From Nocardia macrotermitis (GTDB taxonomy: Bacteria > Actinomycetota > Actinomycetes > Mycobacteriales > Mycobacteriaceae): DNA of 64,000 nt. The stretch spans positions 682,001 to 746,000 of the forward strand of contig NZ_WEGK01000001.1 of NCBI RefSeq assembly GCF_009604405.1. The letters are read 5' to 3'. The translations under genes were made by a program, and so were the position numbers. The notes under the pieces were generated by a model, which saw only the letters and a list, made by a program, of their open reading frames with translations, had not been told where the DNA came from and did no database searches. Shown here piece by piece: positions 35,991-44,994 of the stretch (position 1 is the first letter of the stretch; every line of letters begins with the position of its first letter).

Positions 35991-36003
35991 CTGTTCCGAA
36001 CAG
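35991..36003. promoter_or_regulatory. Short palindrome upstream of dxs
   Basis: CTGTTC-C-GAACAG is a perfect 6-bp inverted repeat around one base, 31-43 bases before the dxs start. It could be a regulator site near the dxs promoter. It lacks the spacing of the actinobacterial LexA box, and no known family is assigned. Confidence 0.3.
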
Positions 36004-36162
36004 TCTACGGAGCGGTCCGGGGAGCCGATGACCGGAACAGCGACCTTCCCGCGACACACCGGCGAGCCGTCGGCCACGTCACATCGATTCACCACCTCCG
36101 GGAATTCCGGGGCGGACGAATCGGACACGACGGCCGCGTCGTCCGGACCGGACCGCCGCGCG

Positions 36163-37599
36163 TCACGCGCGAATCGGCTCGAGCAGCGCCAGGCATTCGA
36201 CGTGATGGGTCGCCGGGAACGCGTCGAAGGCACGCAGCCGAGTGGGCGCGTAACCGTTGGCGCGATAGAGCGAGATGTCGCGCGCGAATGCCGCCGGATC
36301 ACAACCGATGTGCACGATGCGCGCCGGTTCGGCCGCGGCCAGCGGGGTGATCACCGCCTTGCCTGCCCCGGCTCGCGGCGGATCCAGCACCACGACATCC
36401 GGTGTGGCACGGGTGATTCCGTCGTCGAGCCAGCGTTCGACCCGCTGTGGGTCCAGGCTCACCCACGGCATGTCGGCGAGTGCGGCCGCGCCGTCCGCCA
36501 CGGCTCCCCGCGCCGATTCCACCCCGAACACCGCACCGCTCACCCCCGCGCTCGACCCGATCCGCGCGGCGAAAACGCCCGCGCCGCAATACAGATCCCA
36601 CGCCCGCAGCCCCGGCGACAGCTCCGACCACTCCGCGACGATGTCCGAATAGCATTGCGCCGCACCACGATGCGGCTGCCAGAACGCCGTCGCCGACACC
36701 TCCCACCGGCGGCCCGCCACGTATTGCACCGCCCGCCCGGTCCCCTCGACGACTCGCTCCCGCCGAGGCGCGTGTGCGGCCGCGCGCCGGGCCGCGGCCC
36801 CACGACGCCGACGCTCACCGCCTCCGTCACCACCATCCGCGCGCCACCCGCGATCAGCCCGTCCCCCGCCGCGCGCACCTCCCTTGCCGTCCGTACGTCC
36901 TCCGCCATCCGCACGCCCGCCCCGCCGATCGCCGAACCGATCCGCGCTCCCGGCCGCACCCCGATCGTGCGCGATTTCCGCAGGCGCGATCTCGACGATG
37001 TGCCGCACCCCGTCACCGTCCACCGCGACAACGAGATCCGCTCCGGGAGTCCAACTCCGCTCCGCAATCCCGTCCATCGCCCCCGAAACCGGTTGCGGGC
37101 AGCGCAGATCCGCGATGATCCCGGCACTCCGGAACCCGTGCACCCCCGCCCGCCCCTGCTGATCCACGGCCAGCCGAATCCGGGTCCGCCACCCACCACC
37201 GGCCACTTCCCCGCCCGGAATGGCCTCCACCTCCACCTCGGTCTCCCACCCGGCCACCCGCCGCAACTGCTCCCGCACCACCGCGGCCTTCAACTCCCGC
37301 TGCGCGGCAGCCGTGGCGAACGAGAAATCACAGCATCCCGCCCCACCCGGGCCCGACACCGGACACGTCGCCGCGACCCGATCCGCCGACGCCTCCAGAA
37401 TCTCCACCGCCTCCGCCCGGCAGAACGACCCACCCCGGTCCTCGGTCACCAGAGCCCGCACCACCTCGCCGGGCAACCCGTGCCGCACGAACAACACCCG
37501 GCCCTCGTGCCGCGCCACACAGAACCCACCGTGCCCGGGAGCCCCCAGTGTCACCTCGAAAACCTGTCCCGCCCAACCCGATTCACCACGCCCGCTCAC
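36163..37599 (-). CDS. TrmA/RlmD-family class I SAM-dependent RNA (uracil-5) methyltransferase
   Basis: The 478-residue protein starts at a GTG. A TRAM-like RNA-binding domain opens it (residues about 8-70), then a cysteine-containing CPVSGPGGAGCCDFSF segment as in the Fe-S cluster of RumA enzymes. The catalytic domain has WDLYCGAGVF (SAM), VVLDPPRAG, HIGCDPAAFARD with the nucleophilic cysteine, and the terminal HVECLALLE base. It probably makes 5-methyluridine in tRNA or rRNA. Between the two halves lies a roughly 65-residue Gly/Arg/Asp-rich, low-complexity insert (about 36750-36950) that I do not expect in the family (Rv2689c has about 405 residues). The upstream permease gene of mycobacteria is missing here. 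Confidence 0.88.
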   Translation of the reverse strand: MSGRGESGWAGQVFEVTLGAPGHGGFCVARHEGRVLFVRHGLPGEVVRALVTEDRGGSFCRAEAVEILEASADRVAATCPVSGPGGAGCCDFSFATAAAQRELKAAVVREQLRRVAGWETEVEVEAIPGGEVAGGGWRTRIRLAVDQQGRAGVHGFRSAGIIADLRCPQPVSGAMDGIAERSWTPGADLVVAVDGDGVRHIVEIAPAEIAHDRGAAGSADRFGDRRGGRADGGGRTDGKGGARGGGRADRGWRADGGDGGGERRRRGAAARRAAAHAPRRERVVEGTGRAVQYVAGRRWEVSATAFWQPHRGAAQCYSDIVAEWSELSPGLRAWDLYCGAGVFAARIGSSAGVSGAVFGVESARGAVADGAAALADMPWVSLDPQRVERWLDDGITRATPDVVVLDPPRAGAGKAVITPLAAAEPARIVHIGCDPAAFARDISLYRANGYAPTRLRAFDAFPATHHVECLALLEPIRA

Positions 37600-37831
37600 T
37601 AGGGCACCATCCTTTCCGCAGCCGAACAGGTAGGGTTGTGACCTCTCGGTCCCGGTGGGTGCATGGCCTGGTGCGCGAGCCATTCGATGGCCACGATGAG
37701 TACCGCCAGCCCCGCCCGGCCGAGGCCCGCGGACCGGCATCAGGAACACGCCCGATCGAGGGCCGATCAGTGAGCTTCCGGCAGCGCCCCTCACCGGCGA
37801 GGTGTGAACCCGACCTCGAAGGAGACCACCG

Positions 37832-37990
37832 TTGTTCGTCGGCTGGGACTGGGGAAACGCTGCCCACGACGTGAGCGTCATCGATGACGCCGGAGCCCGC
37901 ATCGACCGGTGGGCGATCCCACATACCGAGGACGGCATCGTCCGGGCACTGGCCAAGCTGGCCTGCCACGGCGACCCCGCCAGATTCCGA
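37832..37990 (+). pseudogene. Truncated IS110-family transposase (5' remnant)
   Basis: From a TTG start with AGGAGA upstream, about 50 residues read as the N-terminus of an IS110 DEDD transposase: VGWDWGNAAHDVSVIDDAG, with the first catalytic Asp in GWDW, then RIDRWAIPHTEDGI. After HGDPA the similarity stops. No transposase C-terminus, second half or matching end was found. It is a dead fragment at the point where mycobacteria carry an amino-acid permease gene, so it may mark a past rearrangement. Confidence 0.6.
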
Positions 37991-38381
37991 GGCGTCAGCG
38001 CACGGCCGATGCGGCGCGCTGGACACACCTCGACATCGCCGGTGGTCATCGCGAACGGCTCTCCCACAGCGGCCGACGAACCGGACCGGACCCGCGAGGT
38101 CGACGGCGAGCCGACCGTGCGAGGGGCGGACCCGCGATCGCCATTCGGACAGCCCGGCACGCATACGGGACACCCAGCGCGAAGCCAGGTACGGATCAAC
38201 AGATTCCGTCGAGGGGAACATTCCGGTCAGCATAGGACTGTGACGACGATGACCTTGCAGCGTGTCAGGGGTTTCGGCGGGCGCGTCCAGGGGAAAGAGG
38301 GTGCCAGGACGGGCAGCGGGTACCGTCGACGCGAAACGAATCAGACCGCACACCACGGTTTCCGGAATGGGGTTGGCAACG
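37991..38381. other. Non-coding or decayed stretch downstream of the IS110 remnant
   Basis: No convincing protein, RNA or repeat is visible. Open frames exist on both strands, but their translations are arginine/proline-rich and resemble nothing known. The stretch from 37600 to 37831, between the methyltransferase start and the transposase remnant, is equally featureless. Together they look like debris from a lost gene or insertion. Confidence 0.5.
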
Positions 38382-39056
38382 GTGTACGTAGTGATCATGG
38401 GGTGTGGTCGGGTGGGCTCCGCCCTCGCGCGCGCACTGGTCCGGATCGGGCATCAGGTGGCCGTGATCGACCGCGACCCCAGCGCGTTCCGACGCCTGGG
38501 CCGGGACTTCCCGGGCGAACAGCTGACCGGCGTCGGCTTCGACCGGGATGTGTTGCAGCGCGCGGGAATCGAGCGCGCCGGAGCCTTCGCGGCGGTCTCC
38601 TCCGGGGACAACTCCAACATCATCGCCGCGCGCGTCGCACGCGAGACGTTCGGCGTGGAGCGGGTGGTGGCGCGCATCTACGACGCCAAACGCGCCGCGG
38701 TCTACGAACGTCTCGGCATCCCCACCATCGCGACCGTCCCGTGGACCACCGACCGCTTCCTGCGCACCCTGATCGGCGACGAGAACACCTCCTCGACCTG
38801 GCGCGACCCCACCGGCACCGTCGCGATCACCGAGTTGGCCCTGCACGAGGACTGGTTCGGGCACACCGTGCAGGACCTCGAGGAGGCCGTCGCCGCCCGG
38901 GTCGCGTTCATCGTCCGGTTCGGCCAGGGCGTACTGCCGACCGCGAAGACGCTGTTGCAGGCCGACGACACCGTGTACGTCGCCGCCACCTCCGGCCGCG
39001 TCGGCGAGGCCGTCGCCCTCGCCGCCACCGCACCCTCGAACGAGGAGGAGTCGTGA
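38382..39056 (+). CDS. ceoB: TrkA-family K+ transport regulatory subunit (first of pair)
   Basis: The protein has 224 residues. It comprises an RCK_N nucleotide-binding domain (MGCGRVGSALARALVRIGHQVAVIDRD, with the GxGxxG and ribose-binding Asp) and an RCK_C domain from about residue 140 (TELALHEDWFGHTV). These cytosolic proteins gate Trk/Ktr-type potassium channels in response to nucleotides. The start is the GTG at 38382, which gives the family length; the open frame upstream is not conserved. It overlaps the next gene by 4 bp (GTGA), so translation is coupled. No membrane Trk/Ktr subunit is present in the window. Confidence 0.88.
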   Translation: MYVVIMGCGRVGSALARALVRIGHQVAVIDRDPSAFRRLGRDFPGEQLTGVGFDRDVLQRAGIERAGAFAAVSSGDNSNIIAARVARETFGVERVVARIYDAKRAAVYERLGIPTIATVPWTTDRFLRTLIGDENTSSTWRDPTGTVAITELALHEDWFGHTVQDLEEAVAARVAFIVRFGQGVLPTAKTLLQADDTVYVAATSGRVGEAVALAATAPSNEEES

Positions 39057-39733
39057 AGGTAGTCATCGCCGGGGCGGGCGCGGTCGGCCGCTCCATCGCC
39101 CAGGAACTGCTACGCGGCGGCCACGAGGTGATGCTCGTCGAACGCCGCATCGATCACATCGACCAGGCCGCCGTACCCGCCGCGGTCTGGGTGCACGGCG
39201 ACGCCTGCGAGCTGGAACTGCTCGAGGAAGCCGGGCTGCAGGATTACGAGGTGGTCATCGCGGCCACCGGCGACGACAAGGCGAATCTGGTGTTCAGCCT
39301 GCTCGCCAAGACCGAGTTCGGGATCCGGCGGGTGGTGGCCCGGGTCAACGATCCGCGCAACGAATGGCTCTTCGACGCGTCCTGGGGCGTCGACGTCGCG
39401 GTCTCGACCCCGCGCCTGCTGGCCTCGCTGGCCGAGGAGGCCGTCTCGGTGGGCGATCTGGTCCGCCTGATGACGTTGCGACAGGGTCAGGCCAATCTGG
39501 TGGAGATCACCCTCCCGGTCGACACTCCCCTGGCCGGACGCGCGGTCCGCACCCTGACCCTGCCCCGCGACGCGGCCCTGGTGACCATCCTGCGCGGCGG
39601 CCGGGTCATCGTGCCGCAGCCGGACGATCCACTCGAGGGCGAGGACGAACTGCTGTTCGTGACGTCGGTCGAGGCCGAGGAGGAACTCCGTACGGCATTG
39701 GGCGTCAACGGTTTCCGCACCACAGCCTCCTGA
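39053..39733 (+). CDS. ceoC: TrkA-family K+ transport regulatory subunit (second of pair)
   Basis: The protein has 226 residues starting with VKVVIAGAGAVGRSIAQELL, an RCK_N Rossmann fold (GAGAVG, VERR). An RCK_C domain occupies the last 80 residues (LVEITLPVDTPLAGRAV). It pairs with the preceding subunit as in mycobacterial ceoB-ceoC, probably forming a mixed RCK ring below a potassium channel. The start GTG overlaps the upstream stop. It ends 21 bp before the convergent sigma factor gene. Confidence 0.9.
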   Translation: MKVVIAGAGAVGRSIAQELLRGGHEVMLVERRIDHIDQAAVPAAVWVHGDACELELLEEAGLQDYEVVIAATGDDKANLVFSLLAKTEFGIRRVVARVNDPRNEWLFDASWGVDVAVSTPRLLASLAEEAVSVGDLVRLMTLRQGQANLVEITLPVDTPLAGRAVRTLTLPRDAALVTILRGGRVIVPQPDDPLEGEDELLFVTSVEAEEELRTALGVNGFRTTAS

Positions 39734-39743
39734 ACCACCGCCT

Positions 39744-39759
39744 CCTGAGCGGACTCAGG
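39744..39759. terminator. Short hairpin between convergent ceoC and sigma gene
   Basis: CCTGAG-CGGA-CTCAGG is a perfect 6-bp stem that covers the sigma-gene stop codon. It has no T-run. It is a possible bidirectional terminator, but weak. Confidence 0.25.
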
Positions 39760-40414
39760 CCGGGAGCAACTCCTCGTCCCGCAGCCGCGCGCGCAGCTTG
39801 TTCAGCGCGCGATGCTGCATGACCCGCACCACGCCCGGACTCGTGCCGATCGCCTCGGCGGTCTGCGCCGCGGTCCACCCCAGCAGCAGCCGCATCACCA
39901 GCACCTCGCGGTGCGCGGGCGCGAGGATCTGCATCAGTTCGAAGGTGGCGTGCCGCCGCTCGGCCGCCAGCGCCATCTCCTCCGGGCCCGGTGCGGTCGA
40001 GGGCCGGTCCGGGAAGTCCGGCACCGGATAGGCGGTGTGCTGCCCGGCCCGGCGGAACGCGTCGGCCACCTTGTTCGCCGAGATGCCGTACACGAACGCC
40101 AGGAACGACTTGCCCTGATCGCGGTACCGCGGAATCGCCTGCACGGTCGCCAGGCAGATCTCCTGGGCGACGTCGTCGGCGGTGACCTGCAAATTCCCGC
40201 CCGACCCCAGCCGCGCCGCGCAGTAGCGCCGCACCAGCGGATGCACGATGCGCACGATATCGGTGACCGCCCGATCGTCACCGGCCGCGGCCGGGGGGAT
40301 CAGCCGATCCAGTTCCGCGGCGATCCGCTGGCTCTCCGAACGAGCGGGCGCACCGGGGCGCGACGATCCGGTCGTGCGTGCCGTCGATACCGCCGGGCTC
40401 TCCTGGGTGATCAC
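39755..40414 (-). CDS. Sigma-70 family factor, SigD/ShbA-like
   Basis: The 219-residue protein has region 2 (HPLVRRYCAARLG ... TADDVAQEICLATVQAIPRYRDQGKSFLAFVYGISANKVAD) and region 4 (LAPAHREVLVMRLLLGWTAAQTAEAIGTSPGVVRVMQHRALNKL is the helix-turn-helix). The region 2 pattern closely resembles mycobacterial SigD and Streptomyces ShbA; ShbA drives transcription of the principal sigma gene. No anti-sigma gene is adjacent. The GTG start at 40414 with AAGGGA upstream was preferred over a GTG 24 codons earlier. The mycobacterial neighbourhood I recall has no sigma gene at this spot. Confidence 0.82.
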   Translation of the reverse strand: MITQESPAVSTARTTGSSRPGAPARSESQRIAAELDRLIPPAAAGDDRAVTDIVRIVHPLVRRYCAARLGSGGNLQVTADDVAQEICLATVQAIPRYRDQGKSFLAFVYGISANKVADAFRRAGQHTAYPVPDFPDRPSTAPGPEEMALAAERRHATFELMQILAPAHREVLVMRLLLGWTAAQTAEAIGTSPGVVRVMQHRALNKLRARLRDEELLPA

Positions 40415-40546
40415 TCCGGATCCCTTCGCCGATTCTCCATGTCTCACAGAGAATCCTGCTGCGATCCGGGGCCGGCGACCAGACACCCCAGGGGTGGATT
40501 CGCCCTCACCCCACCGGATTTCCCGCCGCGACGAGCGGGCGATCGG

Positions 40547-41329
40547 TCAGTCGCGCTCGGCCGGAGCGTGCCCGGCGCGACGCACCGCCCACACCGTGAC
40601 CAGCAGCGCGATCGCCGTCAGCGGCCAGCCCATGGCGATGCGGGTGATCGCGAGCAGCCCGGTGCTGTTGTCGTTGTAGAAGTGCGACTGGACCAGGTAC
40701 CGGGCGCCGAAGACGAGCACCCACACCAGCGTCGCGAGGTCGTACAGGCGCATCGCCCGCTTGTCCGAACGCCATTCGGTGCCGTGGCCGTTCAGCACGC
40801 CCCAGATCACCCCGGCCAACGGCCAGCGCACCACCAGCGACGCCAGGAACACACCCCCGTACAGCAGGCTGGCCCAGATGCCGAACAGGAAGAACCCCTT
40901 GGCCGCACCCATCCGGTAGGCGATGAACGCGCACACGCCCACACCCAGGAATCCGGAGATCGCGGGCTGGATCGGATTGCGGCGCACCAGCCGCCACACC
41001 AGGATCGCGGCCGCGACACCCAGCGCCGTCCAGATCGCCGCGGCCAGGCCCCACAGCGCGTTCGCCGGGACGAACACCACCACCGGCAACGTCGAGTAGA
41101 TCAGGCCGCTGATACCGCCGAGCTGATCGAGCAGGGTGTCCTCGGGATCGTCGTGATCCTCGGGATCCGTGTCGTCGGGATCGTCGTCGCTCTCGGATCC
41201 GGCATCGTCCCGGAGGGCGTGGCGCGGACCGCGATCGGCGGGGAGGGCGGGCGAGGCGTGCTCGCCGGGGGACACGACGCGGCGCTGGTCATCGAGGAGA
41301 GCGCCCTCGTCGTTATCGGTTGTCGACAT
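40547..41329 (-). CDS. DUF3159 multi-pass membrane protein
   Basis: The protein has 260 residues. The first 65 are Asp/Glu-rich and disordered (SDDDPDDTDPEDHDDPEDT). The rest forms about five to six membrane helices with the family's WRSDKRAMRLYDLATLVW segment and HFYNDNSTG loop. Function is unknown; it corresponds to Rv2693c by order. The ATG lies only 3 bp from the stop of the OB-fold gene upstream, so the two are co-transcribed. Confidence 0.85.
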   Translation of the reverse strand: MSTTDNDEGALLDDQRRVVSPGEHASPALPADRGPRHALRDDAGSESDDDPDDTDPEDHDDPEDTLLDQLGGISGLIYSTLPVVVFVPANALWGLAAAIWTALGVAAAILVWRLVRRNPIQPAISGFLGVGVCAFIAYRMGAAKGFFLFGIWASLLYGGVFLASLVVRWPLAGVIWGVLNGHGTEWRSDKRAMRLYDLATLVWVLVFGARYLVQSHFYNDNSTGLLAITRIAMGWPLTAIALLVTVWAVRRAGHAPAERD

Positions 41330-41332
41330 ACG

Positions 41333-41758
41333 TCAGGAATTCCCGCGGAGTTCATAGTAGGGGTTGAAGATCACCTTGGCGCCATCGCGTTCACCGATGC
41401 GCCCACGAACCAGGATACGGCGTCCGGGCTCGATACCCGGAATGCGGCGGCGACCGATCCACACCAGGGTGATCGCGTCGGTGCCGTCGAAGAATTCGGC
41501 CTCGAGGCAGGCGCTGGCCGCCTTCGGGCAGGCCTCCACACTGCGCAGCCGACCCAGCATGGTGACCTCTTCGCCGCGGCGGCATTCGGCGGCCTGACAG
41601 GCCCCTGACGCCTCCGAGGTCTCGGCCAGCTCCTGGGCGTCGAGGCTGTCCAGATCGGCCGTGAGCCGGTAGCCGAGACGGCGGAAATACCCACTGTCGG
41701 GTCCGGCCTTGCGCGCGACGGCACCGGATCCCGCCTTGTTTCTGCCGGGGAAAGGCAT
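41333..41758 (-). CDS. OB-fold nucleic acid-binding domain protein
   Basis: The protein has 141 residues from the ATG at 41758 with AGGAAG upstream. The C-terminal half reads as an OB fold of the tRNA_anti/RecG-wedge type (EEVTMLGRLRSVEACP ... ITLVWIGRRRIPGIEPGRRILVRGRIGERDGAKVIFNPYYEL), expected to bind nucleic acid. The longer upstream frame is arginine-rich and unsupported. It is probably the first gene of a two-gene unit with the DUF3159 membrane protein, matching Rv2694c-Rv2693c. Confidence 0.82.
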   Translation of the reverse strand: MPFPGRNKAGSGAVARKAGPDSGYFRRLGYRLTADLDSLDAQELAETSEASGACQAAECRRGEEVTMLGRLRSVEACPKAASACLEAEFFDGTDAITLVWIGRRRIPGIEPGRRILVRGRIGERDGAKVIFNPYYELRGNS

Positions 41759-42083
41759 GTCGCAACACTTCCTGCACTGCGGACGGCGCGGGTGCGCCAT
41801 CGGTTTCCGTACGACCGGCCGGGTTGGCCGTACACCGCCACTGTAGAACGGGCCCGACGGGCCCGCCACGCTGCCCGGTCCCGATGTGACGGCCGTTGCA
41901 CCGGCGGTGTGGTCACCCCAGTGATACCCCCGACTCCGACCGGTCAACCCACCTCGATCGGATCCACGCCGACGAATCGGAACACCCAGGTAAACGCCCC
42001 CGAACAACCCGCGAACCGCCGATCGCGGTGACCTTTCCCCGCACCTCGGATCGATCGGGAACGGCACCCACTAGGCTCGGCCG

Positions 42084-42809
42084 ATGCCCGATCCCACCCG
42101 CCCGGCGATCGTCGTCGGCCTGCCCGGCACCGGCTCCGACGCCGATTTCGCCCGACGCGCGTTCGAACCCGCCTGTGCCGCAAGGGATCTGCCGTTCGTC
42201 GCGGTGGAGCCCGATCCGCGCGATGTGGTGGCCAGTTGCCGCGCGGCGCTGGACGAGGCGGCGCGATCGGGGCCGGTGCTGGCGGCGGGGATCTCGCTGG
42301 GTGCGGCCATCGCCGTCGAATGGGCCTGCGCGCGAAGCGAATCCGCGTTCGGGGTGATCGCGGCGCTGCCCGCGTGGACCGGCGCCGACACGACCGGATG
42401 TCCGGCCGCCCTGAGTGCCGCGGCCACCGCCGCCCAGTTGCGCGCGGACGGCCTCGAGGCCGTGGTCCAACGGATGCGTCAGAGCAGTCCTCCCTGGCTG
42501 GCGCGGGCGCTGACGCAGTCCTGGCGCGCGCAGTGGCCGGATCTGCCGCAGGCCCTGGAAGAGGCTGCGGGTTACTCCTGGCCGATCGCGGAAACCCTTG
42601 CAGGACTGAAGGTTCCGACCACGATCGTGGCCGCGGTCGACGATCCGGTGCATCCGGCGACGGTCGCCACCGACTGGGCCGAACTGATCCCGCACGCCGA
42701 ACTGCGCCGCATCACCCTGGCCGAACTCGGCGCGGACCCGGCGGTGCTGGGCGACCACGGCCTCGACGGTCTGCTGGACCACCGGGCCGGGGCCGCCCGC
42801 GAACGCTAG
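42084..42809 (+). CDS. Alpha/beta-hydrolase-fold protein
   Basis: The protein has 241 residues. The N-terminal strand AIVVGLPGTGSDADFARRAF and the nucleophile elbow AAGISLGAAIAVEW (G-I-S-L-G) indicate an alpha/beta hydrolase. A late TTIVAAVDDPVHP carries a plausible acid and GDHGLDGL the histidine. The substrate is unknown; it corresponds to Rv2695. Its TAG stop shares the palindrome CTAG with the stop of the convergent DUF3710 gene, so the two coding regions overlap by 4 bp. Confidence 0.8.
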   Translation: MPDPTRPAIVVGLPGTGSDADFARRAFEPACAARDLPFVAVEPDPRDVVASCRAALDEAARSGPVLAAGISLGAAIAVEWACARSESAFGVIAALPAWTGADTTGCPAALSAAATAAQLRADGLEAVVQRMRQSSPPWLARALTQSWRAQWPDLPQALEEAAGYSWPIAETLAGLKVPTTIVAAVDDPVHPATVATDWAELIPHAELRRITLAELGADPAVLGDHGLDGLLDHRAGAARER

Positions 42810-43753
42810 TTCAGGCCGAGCTGCTGCATGGCCGACCCCTCCGAACCGCGACGCGGCCGTTCGGTTTCGGGCGTGACCGCCGGGAAACTGCCCGTTGCAT
42901 GCGCCTGCGCGGCCGCGGCCTGCGCCGCCAACGCCTGCTGATGCGCCTGCACCTGCTGCTGATGCGCGGCCTGCAACTGATCGGCCAGTTCCTGCGGGAG
43001 CACCACCGGCAGCGGATCGCGTACCGGCAACGGATCGTCACCGCGCCGGATCACGGTCTCACTCAGCACACCGCGCGCCGCCGCGACCAGCGGCTGCCCC
43101 TCGTCCACCGCACCGGACGGCCCAGCCGCGACCAGCCGCACCATCCACCGGTACCCGTCGACCCCGATGAACCGCAGGTCGGCCCCCTCGGTGACGGCGT
43201 GCAACTCGCGACCCCACGGACCGGTCTGCACCGACACCTGGGCGCCGTCGTTGCGCAGTGACTCGGCCAGGTCGGCGGCCACCATGCGCCACTGTCCGGG
43301 CGACTTGGGCGCGGCGTACGCGGCCACCGTCAACCGGCCGTACTCGGTGGCCAGATGGACCGCCTGCGGGGTCCCGTCGGGGGTCATCTCGACCTGCAAC
43401 TGCCCGCCCTGCGGCACCGGCACGATGACCGACCCCAGATCCAAGCGCTGATCGGTGACGTCGTCGAGCAGATCGGCCACGTCGTCGAAATCGTAGGGAC
43501 CGGTCCGCGGCCCCTCGTCCGCTTCCTCGTCGTCCTCGTAACGCGCCGTCTCCTCGTAACGCGTTGCCGCATAGGACCGTTCGCGATGGGCCGGTTCGTC
43601 GTGGACCGGCTCGTCGAACGGGCCGTCGTAGTCGTCCTCGACATAGTCGTCGTACTCCGCCTCGTCGTACTCGTCGTCGTAGGCGTAGTCGTCGTATTCA
43701 CCCGCGCCGCGGGCGTCGTCTCCGGAGCGCTTCTTCCGTCCGAACATCTTCAT
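42806..43753 (-). CDS. DUF3710 family protein with acidic disordered N-terminus
   Basis: The 315-residue protein begins with a basic patch ([10 protein letters not shown]), then about 80 residues that are strongly Asp/Glu/Tyr-rich ([18 protein letters not shown]). A globular DUF3710 domain follows ([28 protein letters not shown] ... [14 protein letters not shown]). The C-terminus is Gln/Ala-rich, possibly coiled. Function is unknown. The start overlaps the dut stop by 4 bp (ATGA), so it is translationally coupled to dut, as in mycobacteria. Confidence 0.87.
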   Translation of the reverse strand: MKMFGRKKRSGDDARGAGEYDDYAYDDEYDEAEYDDYVEDDYDGPFDEPVHDEPAHRERSYAATRYEETARYEDDEEADEGPRTGPYDFDDVADLLDDVTDQRLDLGSVIVPVPQGGQLQVEMTPDGTPQAVHLATEYGRLTVAAYAAPKSPGQWRMVAADLAESLRNDGAQVSVQTGPWGRELHAVTEGADLRFIGVDGYRWMVRLVAAGPSGAVDEGQPLVAAARGVLSETVIRRGDDPLPVRDPLPVVLPQELADQLQAAHQQQVQAHQQALAAQAAAAQAHATGSFPAVTPETERPRRGSEGSAMQQLGLN

Positions 43754-44253
43754 GCCTCCTCGCCGACGGGGCCTTCCCCACCGGCACCGCTCCCATTATC
43801 GAGGCTGGCGTGTCCGCCGCTGGACCCGTATCCCCCCGCGCCGCGCACCGTCTCGTCGAGCCGGTCCACGGCCACGAAATCGACCAGTTCCACCCGCTGC
43901 ACGAGCAGCTGGGCGATACGGTCGCCGCGACGCAGTTCGATCGCCGTGCGCGGGTCGTGGTTGATCAGACAGACCTTGATCTCGCCGCGGTATCCGGCAT
44001 CGATCGTGCCGGGGGTGTTGACGACGGACAGTCCGGTCTTGGCGGCCAGGCCCGAGCGCGGATGGATCAGGCCGACGGTGCCGCTGGGCAGGGCGATCGC
44101 GATGCCGGTCCCCACGAGCACCCGCTCGCCGGGCTCCAGGATGACGTCCTCGGTGGTGCACAGGTCCACGCCCGCATCGTCCGGGTGCGCGCGCGTGGGC
44201 ACGGGGATGCCGGGATCGAGCCGCAGCAGGGGGATGGATGGAATACCGGTCAC
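43750..44253 (-). CDS. dut: dUTP diphosphatase (trimeric dUTPase)
   Basis: Dut hydrolyses dUTP to dUMP and pyrophosphate, keeping uracil out of DNA and supplying thymidylate synthesis. All five motifs are present: DAGVDL (1), HPRSGLAAK (2), [17 protein letters not shown] (3), [10 protein letters not shown] (4) and [10 protein letters not shown] (5, the flexible arm). The protein has 167 residues; about 20 beyond motif 5 are Gly/Ser/Glu-rich and disordered. It is the first gene of the dut-DUF3710 unit and is divergent from the DUF3093 gene. Confidence 0.95.
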   Translation of the reverse strand: MTGIPSIPLLRLDPGIPVPTRAHPDDAGVDLCTTEDVILEPGERVLVGTGIAIALPSGTVGLIHPRSGLAAKTGLSVVNTPGTIDAGYRGEIKVCLINHDPRTAIELRRGDRIAQLLVQRVELVDFVAVDRLDETVRGAGGYGSSGGHASLDNGSGAGGEGPVGEEA

Positions 44254-44305
44254 ATCCAGGGAGCCTACGCGGTCACCCGGTCGTCGCCTGACCTAGTCTG
44301 AGGTG

Positions 44306-44821
44306 GTGTCCGACCAGCCCCAGCAGGTAACCATGCCGAACGAAAAGACCGCCGCGCCGGTGTACTCCGAACGCCAGTGGGCGCCGCTGTGGTGGTGGCC
44401 CGTGGGGCTGGGCATCATCGGCCTGCTGGCCGCCACCCTGCACATGGGTGCGCCCGGAATCCACGCCTGGCTGCCGTACGTGCTGTTGATCCCGGTGCCG
44501 GTGTGGGTGTTGCTGTGGATGGGCCGGCATCGAGTGGAAGTCGCGCCGGATGCGAACGGAACTCTCGAATTGCGCACGGACAAGGCGCATCTACCGGTAA
44601 CGTATGTTGCCCGGGCAGCAGTCGTCCCGACCAGCGCCAAGAGCGCCGCGATGGGTCGTCAGCTGGACCCCGCCGCCTTCGTTCAGCATCGACCCTGGAT
44701 CGGGCCCATGGTGCTGCTCGTCCTCGACGATCCGGACGACCCGACACCGTACTGGTTGATCAGCGCCCGTCACCCGGACAAGGTACTGGCCGCACTGGGC
44801 ATCGAACCGCGCAAGAGCTGA
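44306..44821 (+). CDS. DUF3093 membrane protein
   Basis: The protein has 171 residues. Two adjacent membrane segments lie near residues 25-70 (LWWWPVGLGIIGLLAATLHMG and LPYVLLIPVPVWVLLWMG), followed by a soluble C-terminal domain with the family's TPYWLISARHPDKVLAAL ending. Function is unknown; it corresponds to Rv2698. Tandem GTG codons (44303 and 44306) make the exact start uncertain. It is divergent from dut with about 50 bp between them. Confidence 0.82.
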   Translation: MSDQPQQVTMPNEKTAAPVYSERQWAPLWWWPVGLGIIGLLAATLHMGAPGIHAWLPYVLLIPVPVWVLLWMGRHRVEVAPDANGTLELRTDKAHLPVTYVARAAVVPTSAKSAAMGRQLDPAAFVQHRPWIGPMVLLVLDDPDDPTPYWLISARHPDKVLAALGIEPRKS

Positions 44822-44853
44822 TGCCCGGCGTGGTGGCCCCACGCAGGTGAATG

Positions 44854-44877
44854 CCGCGCTCGGCGAACCGAGCGCGG
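44854..44877. terminator. Strong hairpin between convergent DUF3093 and DUF4193 genes
   Basis: CCGCGCTCGG-CGAA-CCGAGCGCGG is a perfect 10-bp GC-rich stem with a tetraloop, 32 bp after the DUF3093 stop. No T-run follows, which is common for actinobacterial intrinsic terminators. Confidence 0.6.
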
Positions 44878-44994
44878 GCTGTCGGATGTGTTTCCCGTGG
44901 GCTGCACGGGGAGCTGTGTGGAACTCGGACGGCTGTTCGCGTGGCGTGCAGGGCTACGCGGGACCGCCCCGTGGTGCTTACTACCGCGCCCTGC

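Noticed and set aside
35991..36003. LexA (SOS) box before dxs
   Set aside because: The palindrome CTGTTC-C-GAACAG lacks the four-base spacer of the actinobacterial box (TCGAAC-N4-GTTCGA), and dxs is not an SOS gene.
37600..38199. Upstream extension of the RNA methyltransferase to 678 residues
   Set aside because: The added 200 residues run antisense to the IS110 remnant and show no domain. The GTG at 37599 gives the expected N-terminal TRAM sequence.
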